Source: Chlorella sorokiniana
Taxonomy: Eukaryota; Chlorophyta; Trebouxiophyceae; Chlorellales; Chlorellaceae
Direction: 5' to 3'
DNA length: 64,000 nucleotides
Assembly: GCA_025917655.1 (NCBI GenBank)
Contig: CP084609.1
Location: 1,860,001-1,924,000 of the forward strand
The translations under genes were made by a program, and so were the position numbers. The stretch's first letter is position 1. Each line of letters opens with the position of its first letter. The notes beneath the pieces are model-generated. The model had not been told where the DNA came from and ran no database searches. It was given only the letters and a program-made list of their open reading frames with translations. Positions 44,301-64,000 of the stretch are shown in pieces.

Positions 44301-44870
44301 AGGGTCCCACCCTGGCCCTTGCTGTCCACTTCACATCGCACGGTTGCCTTGCGGCCTTGCCCCCCCCTTGTAGACCCTGGTGGAACTGTCGGACGGGTCG
44401 GCGGTGGCGGTGACGGTGGCCAAGTACCAAACCCCGCTGGCATCGACATCAACAAGGTGAGGGTGTGTTGGGGGTGGGGGGGACTCACTGCCGCCTCAAG
44501 GGCACGGCCCTGGGCTGCTGGCATGCTGCTGCTGCGTCGGCACCCTTCTGCTCAAAGGTGCCCGGCTGGCCTGGCATGGGCAGGTGCACGGCCCCTCTGT
44601 CCCCTCTGTCCCATCCCCGCCCCGCATTGCGTCACCGTTGCAATGCTTGACTCCCTGGTTGCCCTGCCTTCGTGCTCCTGCCATGCCCTTGCTGCCGCTC
44701 AGTTGGAGCAGCCGTCGCCACCAGCTGCTGCTGCGCCTGCCTGCCTGCCCGCGCAGATTGGCATCGCGCCCACCATCCCCCTGGATGCCGCCCAGCTGGC
44801 TGAGATCCCAGTCAGCGGCGAGGCCTTCTGCCGCTTTGCGGAGACGCCGCAGGCCCCCAAGCTGTTCTGA
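41390..44870 (+). CDS. CTPA: C-terminal processing peptidase for D1 (S41A family)
   Basis: CtpA removes the C-terminal extension of precursor D1 in the thylakoid lumen, which is needed for the Mn cluster of photosystem II. Inferred exons are 41390-41724, 41971-42104, 42331-42523, 42738-42879, 43119-43231, 43532-43647, 43928-44103, 44374-44456 and 44757-44870. ATG 41390 opens an Arg-rich plastid transit region, then ALALAAAVAASAALAAPADA, a lumen-type signal with an Ala-x-Ala cleavage site. The N-terminal domain has QEQLLFLEAWRAVDRAYVD and LLASLGDPFTRFLDPEQY. A PDZ domain follows (GVGVEVSF, ERAGIRPGDEILAIDG). The catalytic core is HLVLDVRNNGGGLFPSGVEV, RGTASASEVLAGAL (Ser) and GENTFGKGLIQ (Lys). 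Seven -1 breaks (about 41520, 42464, 42791, 42813, 43962, 44077, 44442), mainly at G/C runs, are probably missing bases. All introns are GT-AG. Confidence 0.95.
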
Positions 44871-45229
44871 CTGCCTCGCTTTGCACGCTGCGGTCCGGAA
44901 ACTCCTGGTCTTGGGTCAGATGGCATTCGAGAGCTGCTTCAGCGCCATGCTGCGTTTACCTGGAGGAGGTCCCGTCCCTCTTGCATGTTGTTTGCCAGGC
45001 CCTTCAATCGCCACAGATCTGGCCATGTTGCTCCATGCAACAGCTACACCTGCAAAGAGTCACACCCTCTGGCGCAGCAAGATGGAACCACCCCGTCGCC
45101 CGCACCTTCAACCTCGACAGCGGGTTGGCTCAAGTGACCACTGCAGCCGAGGATGAAATGTTACAAAGAACCAAAACAGCGAAAACATGGGGCATAGAGG
45201 ACAAAACCAGCATGACAAGAAACGGTTTG
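44871..45229. other. Convergent intergenic region between CtpA and the ABCC transporter
   Basis: This 359-bp gap holds both 3' ends. The minus-strand TGTAA at 45161-45165 serves the transporter. No plus-strand TGTAA was seen for CtpA. Nothing coding was found. Confidence 0.5.
45161..45165 (-). terminator. Candidate ABCC poly(A) signal TGTAA (minus strand)
   Basis: TTACA on the plus strand lies 65 bp beyond the transporter stop codon. Confidence 0.5.
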
Positions 45230-56278
<11,049 letters not shown>

Positions 56279-56746
56279 GGCCGCTGCGGGGAGGGTCCGC
56301 TCGGCGCCGCCCCTGCAGCGCCGCAGCCACCGCCACCAACCGGCTGCCAAGCCGCTTACGCCTGCCTGTGAGGCTCCAAAGGGTTTGTCAAACGTATCCG
56401 AGACTTTGTGTCAGTATAGGTGGCTCTGGAGGGGAACAAGGCGGCAGGGGATTACAAGAACCTGGACTTCACGCCCGGCGTGGCAGCCTTTCAATCGAGG
56501 AGCAACTATTTTCAATTGAAGCAAGCAACGAAGAGCCAAATGTAGCCTCCAGTCCTCCCAGGTGTAGCCTCCCTGCTATGCCCAAATGCTGCCCTCGCAG
56601 CACGACCATCGTGCCCTCGGGCCCTGCAAAACTCAAGCAAAGTTGTCGTCCTTGCAGTTCGATTTTCCATCGCCCTGCGCCCTCATCCTTGCTGCTCAAA
56701 CCATTGTTTGGACAGGAGCGCTACATAGCTCTCCTTGTTGTTGAAA
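56279..56746. promoter_or_regulatory. Divergent 5' region between ABCC and the RS/RRM gene
   Basis: This 468-bp gap contains TTTCAATCGAGGAGC and TTTTCAATTGAAGC (about 56488-56522). The latter holds the palindrome TTCAATTGAA (56512-56521). No other element was recognised. Confidence 0.5.
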
Positions 56747-58015
56747 ATGTCGGAGAACAATAGCGATGCGCCTTTGAACGATGATCGCGAAGATAAACGG
56801 GTGAGGATGGCGGGCCCATGCTCTTGCTCGGCAAACCCGCCCGCTTTGTTTTGTCTCTGCTGCTGTGCTGCCGCCCGGATGCTCCATTGAGCCGATGGTC
56901 CTGTCGCAGGGCCCTTCCCGGAGCCCAACACGGAGCCGCTCTCCCGCCGCCTCGGCGCCCCAGCCGGAGCCCCAGCAGAGAAGCGCGCCGCCGGCGCAGC
57001 AGCAGCCGCGAGCGTCGCCGTAGCCGGTCTCTCAGCAGGGACGAGCGGCGACGCCGCAGCCCCAGCCGTGAGCGGCGGCGCCGCAGCCCACAGGAGCGCA
57101 GCCGGAGCCGCGAGCGGCGGCGGGCGGCGAGCAGGAGCCGCTCGCGTGACCGCAGGCGCGTCCTTCCTCCCTGCTGGCTGGGTCGCAATTGCTCCCTGCT
57201 TGCGCTCTGTTTGCACAGATTCATTCGCAAAGCTGCAACTGGCAACGGCGGCCCCTGCCTGCCTTAAGTGCAGGAGGCGCAGCCCCCTCATACGAGCGGC
57301 GCCGCCGCTCCCGCAGCCGGTCACGCGGGCGGGGTGGCTACGGCGACCGCCGCGCGTCGCCCCCTCGCAGGCACGCCGTCGTACCGCCGCCAAAGACAAC
57401 CAGCCCGTTTCTGCCCACCGAGTTTCAGTGGCCTCGCTGCGCTAAGCCCCGAGCCTGCTGCGCACTCCCTTCACTACCCCCCCCCTTTCTCCCCCGGCTC
57501 AGGCGCTCGCCCCCAGCCCGCGGCACGCAGCTCTTCATCGCCGGCATCCCCTTCATGATGAACGAGCGGGATGTGGAGGACAAGTTTGATCGCTACGGCC
57601 GCGTCAGGGAGGTGCGCATCGTGCGGCACGCGGGCGGGGAGTCGAAAGGTGGGTGGCGGCGTGCGGGGGCGCGGGGGCAGCAGGCGGGCCCGCCGTGTGG
57701 TTGGCGTCGCTGCAGGGCGGGTCCAGCGCAGGCGTTGGCGAGCTGCAGGCGTGCCTCGGCACGGCGGGCGGGAAGGCCGGGTCCTGCCTTCACCTCCGGG
57801 GGTGGGCGGCTGCCCTGCGGCTTGGTTTTATACCCGCAAAGGGCGCTGCCGCGCCAGGAGGATCACTGGCTGGCCTCTCCCCTGCCGCGCGTGCAGGGTT
57901 TGGGTTTGTGGCGATGGAGGACGTGGAGAGCGCGGACCGCGCGGTGCGCAAGCTGCATGAGAGCGACTGGAACGGGCGGCGGCTGCTGGTGGAGGTGGCC
58001 CGCAACCCGCGCTGA
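56747..58015 (+). CDS. RS-domain plus RRM RNA-binding protein (SR / Tra2-like splicing factor)
   Basis: Inferred exons are 56747-56800, 56910-57155, 57274-57370, 57503-57648 and 57897-58015. The start MSENNSDAPLNDDREDKR is acidic. An RS domain follows with many Ser-Arg repeats (RSPSREARRRRSSSRERR, SRSLSRDERRRRSPSRE, ERRRRSRSRSRGRGGYGDRR). A single C-terminal RRM ends the protein: RNP2 is TQLFIAGIP and RNP1 is SKGFGFVAMEDVE, followed by LLVEVARNPR and the stop. Order RS then RRM recalls Tra2 without its second RS region. It is likely nuclear and involved in splice-site choice. Two introns use GC donors (57156, 57371). Two -1 breaks, near 56941 and 57287, fall at C runs. The family is clear, while the exact orthologue is not. 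Confidence 0.85.
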
Positions 58016-59111
58016 GCGCTGGCGCCGGCTGGCGGCGGCAGCAGCCCAGGCTCGGGGCGGGCTGCAGCGGGCGCTTGCAGCGCGGGCCTGCAGCGCCTGG
58101 TATGGAAGTACCTGCTCGCTGGCTTCTGGTTCTGCTTCCGTCGGCGTGGATGCAGGGTGCTGCTGCCCATCAAAGCCTCCTCATGTTGCGGTTTCTCTGT
58201 GTGCATGCCTGCACTGCCCCAGTAATGGAAGATGTGTCCAAACAGAAAAGCAGCTACCTGCTTGGCTGCGGCTGGGTGCGTCCTTCAGCTCCAGCAGGAA
58301 AGGCAAGGAATGCGAGCCTGTTATACCCACTTATCGCCCATTCCAGCAGCCGCACTGTCGGAAGCAATCTTCTCCACTGCCAGGGAATCACGCTTCGGGC
58401 CCAAGTGCCCAAGGCGGTTGTGAAGGAGTTGCCCAATCGAAACCGGCTGCCCGTCTGGAGCCGAGCGTGGCGTCTTTCGCCAAAAATTATCGCAAATAAG
58501 GGACGGCCAGCTGTGTTTTTAGTTCGGGGCCCTCTCGCGAGGGCGAGACACGCGTGACGGCCGATCGGCCTGGACGGCCACACGGCCCAGGTCCAGTTCC
58601 TCGTTAAGGTGAGCGGAAACTTTTCAGCACGTGAACCGCAGCTCGAGCGACAGGTCCCTTGCCCCGGCAGGAGTTGCTTCATGCTGCGGGCCTTGCACTT
58701 CAGACATTGTCGTTCAAAAATACCATAGCATTCTTCTTGCCACGCTACTAAAGGGCCGCACCGTTTTTGGTCCGCAGGCGCCGGCTGGGATGTTTGTCTC
58801 GCCGGAAGCGAACGCGACGGCTTGAACGGCGCGCAGACTATAACAGAGGCGAGTGGCTCATGTTGAACGAGGATTGGGCAGCGTCTGGCGCAGGCTGTCG
58901 GCCTGCACCAGCTGTGTGGCGCACCCCCGCCTCCCACACCTGCTTCGCCGCTGGCCAACTGCAAGCAAGGCGTCCCCTGCCTGCAGCTGTTGTGTGAACT
59001 GGCCGCGCTACCCGGCTTCTTGGTTGCAGATGACCGCACGGGGCAGCACCCAGTCGGCCGGCAAGGCGCCTGGGAAGGCGGTCTCGCAGCGCAGCGGGCG
59101 CAGCGCAAGCC
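58016..59111. other. Intergenic between the RS/RRM gene and the Ala/Gln-rich gene
   Basis: About 1.1 kb without a supported exon. At 58565-58612 a short frame (GLDGHTAQVQFLVK) runs into a GTGAGC donor-like site, but no start codon or partner exon was found. The long minus-strand frame across 58254-59600 has no motif and is treated as a shadow. Confidence 0.4.
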
Positions 59112-62100
59112 ATGCCACCTCGCAGAGCGTCGGGGGACGCCGCCACGCCAGCACCCAGCAGCAACAACCCCGCCTCCACCACCAGGAAGGCGGCGGCAGC
59201 CGGCGCGAGCGCAGACAGCGCGGGCGGCGGCGCCAGCAAGGGGCGGCGGCGGTCGGGGACGGCGGGCGCTGAGGGGCGCGGTTCGCAGCAGGCGCGGCCG
59301 CCAGACGGCCAGGTCAAAACAGAGGGCGGAGAGGAGCCGCAGCAGGGCTTCCCCATGCAGCAGGGAGCGCAGCTGGGTGCAGCCGGCGCGGGCGCAGCGC
59401 CCGGCCCGCTGTGCCCGCGGGCCCCTTTGCGTCATGCATCGCCCCGCTGCGGCCGCTGCTGGCCCACCGCTTCGGCGCGGTGCTGTCCGCTGCGCTGCTG
59501 CTGCACGGCGCTCTGTCGGCGGAGGAGCCGGCGGGGCGGGGCAGCGGCCACGCGCTGGCCTGGCGGGCCACCGCCGCTTTCCTGCGAGCGCTGCTGCCAC
59601 CCGCCGGCGTGCACCGGCTCAGCGCCGCCGCCAAGGGCTACGCTGCGGTGGCGGTGGCGGCCGCCGCACAGCGCCGCACGCATGTGGCCGAAACGACGGC
59701 GGCAGCGCGGGCGGGCCGCCGCCGCCGGCATCGAGCCCATGCAGGTGGATGGGCGGGGGCGGCGCGGCCTGCCCACCCGCCAGCTCAGCAGCAGCATCCC
59801 GGGGGGCGGCGGGTCGGGCGCTGGTGGGCGCAGCCCGGCGCAAGGCCCACAAGCCGCGCAGCACCCAGGAGGCGATGGCGGGGCTGCTGCCGCCGCGGGC
59901 GGCGACCGCCAGCAGCGGCGGGCGGCGCGGCGGCGGCGGCGCCGCCGCCGCCGCCCCAGCCCGCGGGGCGGCCGCGCGCTGCGGCCGCGGCGGCGCCACG
60001 CGGCGGCTGGCAGGGAGAGCGGGGGAGGAGGAGATGCAGTCCCATCCAGGGGCTGCGCGTGGCTACTGCGCCGCTGCGCGCTCCGGCCGCCGCTCCAGCC
60101 CATCCGCCCTCGTGCCGCTATCAGAGATCCCGCTGCCGGCAGAGCCGCTGCCGCGCTGGGGCGGCAGCGCGCACGGCACGCCAGGTGCGCGGGGCTGATG
60201 CGCGCCCCTCCCTGCCTCTGCTTCATGCAACATTGCCAAACTCTTTTCCTGGGTGGGGAGCGGCGAGCGAGCGGCGTCCCGGGCCCTGGCACCTTGCTTG
60301 CCGCCACGTGCTGCCCGCTGCCCACCCCTGCTCCTTTGCATCCCCCCACTGCCCGCCCCCAGCAGCTTGAGCCCGCGCGGAACGCTTCCCTCCATTTCCC
60401 TCAACAACGAACAGAGCTTGGATGTGGGGGTGAGCCCGCTGGCCTTCCCAGTCCGCTGCCGCGCGGCAGCCCTGCCTGCACGCTGCTGCAGCGGCCCAGA
60501 CCCCGCGCCGCCGCTGCCGCCCCGTCTCCCAGCGAGCGCTCTGCGAGCCTCGCTCGCCGTGGCGGCTGCCATCCAGCTGTCGCTGGCCGGCCTGCGCCCT
60601 AAGCCCGTGCAGTCGAAGGCGGCGTTCTGTCGGCCCTGGGCTCTCTGGCGCAGCAAGTGGCTGAACGCGAGCAGGCGCGGCAGGCGGGCGGCCCCTTGGG
60701 TGCCGAAACGAGCGGCTGCGCAGGTGGGTGCGCCTTGCTTTCCTCCCAGGAGGGCGGCTGCGGCCGGGAACCGCGTGGCAGGCTGCCCTGCTGGCCGCTC
60801 GGTGCAGCAGAGGCGAGGCAGTGGGAGGGAATCTGAGGGGCGGCCTGTGCGCCCGCGCCGCCGCTGCTCCTCCCTCACGCAAGCGCCACGCGTGCTGCCG
60901 CCGCTGCAGGCGCCTGAGGGAGGCGCGGGACGCGCAGTCCCGCCTGGAGTCCCGCATGCTCCACCTGCAGCAGCAGCTGGCAGCGGCGACGGCGGCGGCG
61001 GGGGCGGGGCGGCGGTTGCGCGGCGCCGACCCTGCAGCCTTGGAGCGGGAGCGGCTGGCAGACCAGCAGGTGTGGAGCGGCTGCTGTTTTTAGTGTGGAC
61101 ACACTGAGCGTGAATGATGCAGTGCACGCTGCGCAGTGGCTCCGCTGCCACCCGCTGTTGCCTTGGTTTTTGTGTCGGGCTGGGCTGTGGCTTCAAGGGT
61201 GACGGCCTGAGGGCATCGCGCCAACGGCTCTGCCCGATTGACAGCCAGCGGGCAGCTAGGGAAGGGGCGAGGCGTGCTGGAGCCTCCCGCCCCTCGCTCG
61301 CCCCTCTAAGGCCGCCCTGGGCCCAACCCACCTGGCTGCCTCTGCTGCCCTGCCGCCGCTCTGGGGGTGGGGTGGGGTGGATGCCCTCCTAACCACCATC
61401 TGTCTCCCCGCAGGCGCTGCTGGCTGTGGAGGCGCGGCGCATGGCGGCGGAGAGAGATGCGCTGGACAGAGACCGGCGCGAGGTGCGGGGGTGGGTGGGT
61501 GTTTGTGCGGGGGTGGATGTTGGGTGTTGGGGGGAGAGGGCGGCACGGAGGTTTGTGCTGGGTGGATGAATGGGGGTGTGGGGGTGTTGCTGAGCGTCTG
61601 GGGTTTGGCATCGACGGGACCGAGTAATTCATGCCGAAGGGAGAACCACCGACGGCATGGTGATGCCTTCAGCGGGGCGATGCGCGCCACGTAGCCAGGC
61701 AGCGCAGACGGATCCATCGCGCGTGGCAGCACGGGGGCCATCCCCTGGGCTGCCGCCTGGCTCCCCCTCCCTGTAACGGGGAGCCTGGCCTTGGAATCGA
61801 GCTGCTTCTGGCGCCACCCTGCTGCCGCAGTTCCGCCTCATCGTGGAGAGCCTGGGCCAGTCGCTGCTGCCCGGCGTCGCCAAACTGGCGGGCGGCAGCG
61901 CGGCGGCGGCGGCGGCGCTGGGGGGCGGCGCGGCAGCTGGGCGCGGCGCCGCCTGCAGCGGTCGCCAGCCCTGGGTCCCTGCCGCCACTCGCGGCTCAGT
62001 ACCCGCAGCCGGGTTACGGGGGCGCAGCGGGGCAGCAGGCAGGCATCACGGCGGCGGCGCTGCCCCCGCAGCCGGCCCCGCACCAGCCGCCGCTCTCCGG

Positions 62101-63543
62101 GCGGCCGCGGTGCTGCAGAACGCGCTGCAGAGCCTGGCGGCAGCGCAGCGCCCTGCACCGGCGCCGTGGCATGCGGCGCCGGCGGCGCAGGGCGCAGGCG
62201 CCGGTGGCGCTGCGTTTGGCCCGGTCCCGCTGCAGGCTCCCGCACCGCAGTACCCTGCCAGCGTTGCCCAGCCGCCCGCCTGGCGCCCGCCGTTGCTGCC
62301 GTCGCAGCCGGTGCCGCCGCTGGTGGTGTCGCAGCCGGCTGAGCCCGGCTGGCCGCCGCCGCTCTCCGACCAACTGGCCGCTGCCTTGGCCAAGCTGCAG
62401 CAGGCTCAGGCGGGCAACCCCAGGCTGGCTGAGCTGTTGAAGCAGCTGCAGGGAACGTTGGGGGCAGGGCGCAGCTGCGGGGCAGCAACTGGCGGCGGCC
62501 CCGGCGGCAGCCCCGCCGCCGCCGCCGCCGCCCGAGGTCGCCTTGCTGCAAGGGCTGCTGTCCAGCGGCAAGGTGTCTGTGGAGGGCATGGCGGGGGCCA
62601 TGGCGCAGCTGCTTACAAGCGGCAATGCGCAGCAGCAGCAACAGGTGGCGGCGCTGCTGGGCCGGCTGTCCCAGGCAGCGCCAGGCGCCGCCGCTGCGGT
62701 GGCGGCGGCGCCTGCGGCGGCCCCGGCGCAGCGCCCGACCTGCGCCAGTTCCTGGATGCAGCCGCCCAGAAGCTGCTGGCGGACTTCAAGGCACGGCAAT
62801 CGCAGCAGGCGCAGCAGGCGCCGCCCCGCAAGGCGCCGCCCAGGCGACGGCACAGCCGCCCCCGCGGCTGCGCAGCCGGCCCCAGCGGCAGCACAGGCAG
62901 CCGCAGCTCAGGCCCCCTCCGGAAGCCCTCATGCCACCAGCGCAGGGCGGGGCGCCGCCCCAAGCGCAGGCGCCGCCGCCGCCGCAGGAGGCGCCGCACC
63001 CGGCGCTCCCAGCCTCCATCCAGGCCCACATTTCTCAGTTCCCGCCCGCCGCCCGGCCCGCGCTGCAGGCGGTGAGAGCGCACCCTCTGCCGCCCCTGAC
63101 CCCCGCCCTTCCCTGCCGCCGCAGCATGGCCCGCCCTGCGCACCAACCCTCCCGCTGCGCCCAGCTGCCTTTGCGCTGCGCTCGCTTTACCTGCCGCGGT
63201 CGTCCCCTGCCCCCGTGCCGGCTGCCCCCTGCTGACGTGCTTGCCCAAGGCTGCTGCTGCCCCCTCCACCCCGGGAGCAACACACTTGCACTTCTCACAC
63301 CCACAACGATTCCATTTTTATACACCCACACAACAATCTGCACGCCCCCCCCCCCCCCCAACCCGCCCTCCCTGCAGGCCGTGGTCAAGCTGTCGCGGGG
63401 CCTGCAGCAGGGCAGGCTGAGTGCAGAGCAGCTGGTGGCAAGCCTGCCGGTGCCGCCGGAAGGGCGGCAGCGCCTGGTGGCCATGCTGCAGGAGCTGCTG
63501 GCGGCGCAGGACGGCGGCGGCAGTGGCGGCAGCGACGCAGGCA

Positions 63544-63575
<32 letters not shown>

Positions 63576-64000
63576 CAAAGAGGGCGGCGGCACCAGCGGC
63601 GGCGCGCCTGCAGCTGCGCCTGCGCAGCGCGGCGCCCCTGCGGCAGCGGCGGCACGCCGCAGGTGTCCCCGGCGCGGTGGCGGATGCGGCGGCGGCGGCG
63701 CTGGGCGCCAGCGGCCAGCTGCCCGCCCGCTCGGGCTCGCTGGGGCAGGTGGCGCCCGCCGCCGCCTCGCCAGTGCTGCAGCAGGTGACTGCGGACGACG
63801 TGGCGCCTGTGCACAAGCAGCTGCCTCCAATCCGCACCGCCACCCCGACGCCGCTCGCCGCTCGCCGCTGCAGCCGCAGCAGCAGCCTGTCGCCGCCGCC
63901 GCCCCAGCCCCAGCCACGCAGCAGCAGCAGGTGGCGGCCGGCGACAAGCGCAAGACGCCCGAGCCGGCGGCGCCAGCGGCAGGCACCGGCGACGGCGGTG
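59112..64000 (+). CDS. Ala/Gln/Pro-rich, largely disordered protein with a central coiled coil, 3' truncated
   Basis: ATG 59112 (MPPRRASGDAATPAPSS) starts a basic, low-complexity N-terminus. A helical block follows, with PLRPLLAHRFGAVLSAALLL and LAWRATAAFLRALLPP. Supported later exons are about 60910-61069 (coiled coil: LREARDAQSRLESRMLHLQQ), 61414-61482 (LLAVEARRMAAERDALDRDR) and from 61831 (FRLIVESLGQSLLPGVAKLA). The remainder is Ala/Gln/Pro-rich, with short helices such as LSDQLAAALAKLQQAQAG, ALLQGLLSSGKVSVEGMAGA and AVVKLSRGLQQGRLSAEQL, and long (GGC)n stretches near 63540-63575. Several frame changes are needed between 59400 and 62500, so exon edges are provisional. I do not recognise the family. 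Composition suggests a nuclear scaffold or coactivator, which is only inference. The gene runs past the window end. Confidence 0.5.
63540..63575 (+). repeat. (GGC)n trinucleotide repeat
   Basis: About eleven GGC/CGG units lie in the C-terminal part of the Ala/Gln-rich gene. Confidence 0.85.

Noticed and set aside
19653-44870. Plastid DNA insertion as the source of the photosynthesis genes
   Set aside because: The genes have transit peptides, many introns and nuclear GC content, and are nuclear-encoded in plants and algae.
58565-58612. Short exon-like frame GLDGHTAQVQFLVK with a donor-like site
   Set aside because: No start codon, upstream exon or acceptor partner could be found.
58254-59600. 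A 448-codon minus-strand frame
   Set aside because: It covers an intergenic region and overlaps the start of the Ala/Gln-rich gene, with no recognisable domain.

Overview
The window is nuclear DNA of a green alga. The evidence is very high GC, genes split into many short exons, GT-AG introns mixed with unusually many GC-AG introns, TGTAA-type poly(A) motifs, and plastid proteins with transit peptides (chlorophyll synthase, PAM68, CtpA). A Chlorella-like trebouxiophyte is the best guess, inferred from style only. Exons were assembled by eye from splice signals, reading-phase continuity and family motifs. Gene identities are therefore more secure than individual exon edges.

Layout: (1) 1-1675 (+) 3' part of a diflavin reductase; (2) 2421-7998 (+) ACSF2-type acyl-CoA synthetase; (3) 8998-10341 (+) Hsp90 co-chaperone with an Aha1 N-terminal domain; (4) 10814-18710 (+) cobalamin-independent methionine synthase METE, 24 exons; (5) 19653-20999 (-) photosystem II assembly factor PAM68; (6) 21276-24708 (+) glycine-cleavage T-protein; (7) 25093-28438 (-) MYND zinc-finger protein; (8) 29118-about 30842 (-) SBP-like, Gln-rich protein; (9) 32292-33750 (-) unrecognised protein with a C-terminal membrane anchor; (10) 34031-37933 (+) chlorophyll synthase CHLG; (11) 38576-41032 (-) plastid rhodanese-like protein; (12) 41390-44870 (+) CtpA, the D1 C-terminal processing protease; (13) 45230-56278 (-) full-length ABCC/MRP transporter with about 31 exons; (14) 56747-58015 (+) RS/RRM splicing-factor-like protein; (15) 59112 to the window end (+) Ala/Gln/Pro-rich protein, 3' truncated.

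Four gene pairs are divergent with short shared 5' regions: PAM68/T-protein (276 bp), anchor protein/CHLG (280 bp), rhodanese/CtpA (357 bp) and ABCC/RS-RRM (468 bp). Three genes serve photosystem II biogenesis (PAM68, CHLG, CtpA), and two serve folate one-carbon metabolism (METE, T-protein).

Two properties run through the whole window. First, most genes need single-base -1 corrections, mainly at runs of G or C, to stay in frame. This happens even in genes expected to be essential, so the pattern looks like consensus error in the assembly, not gene decay. Second, about 18 of roughly 129 inferred introns begin with GC instead of GT. No organelle insertion, transposon, CRISPR array or complete tRNA gene was seen.
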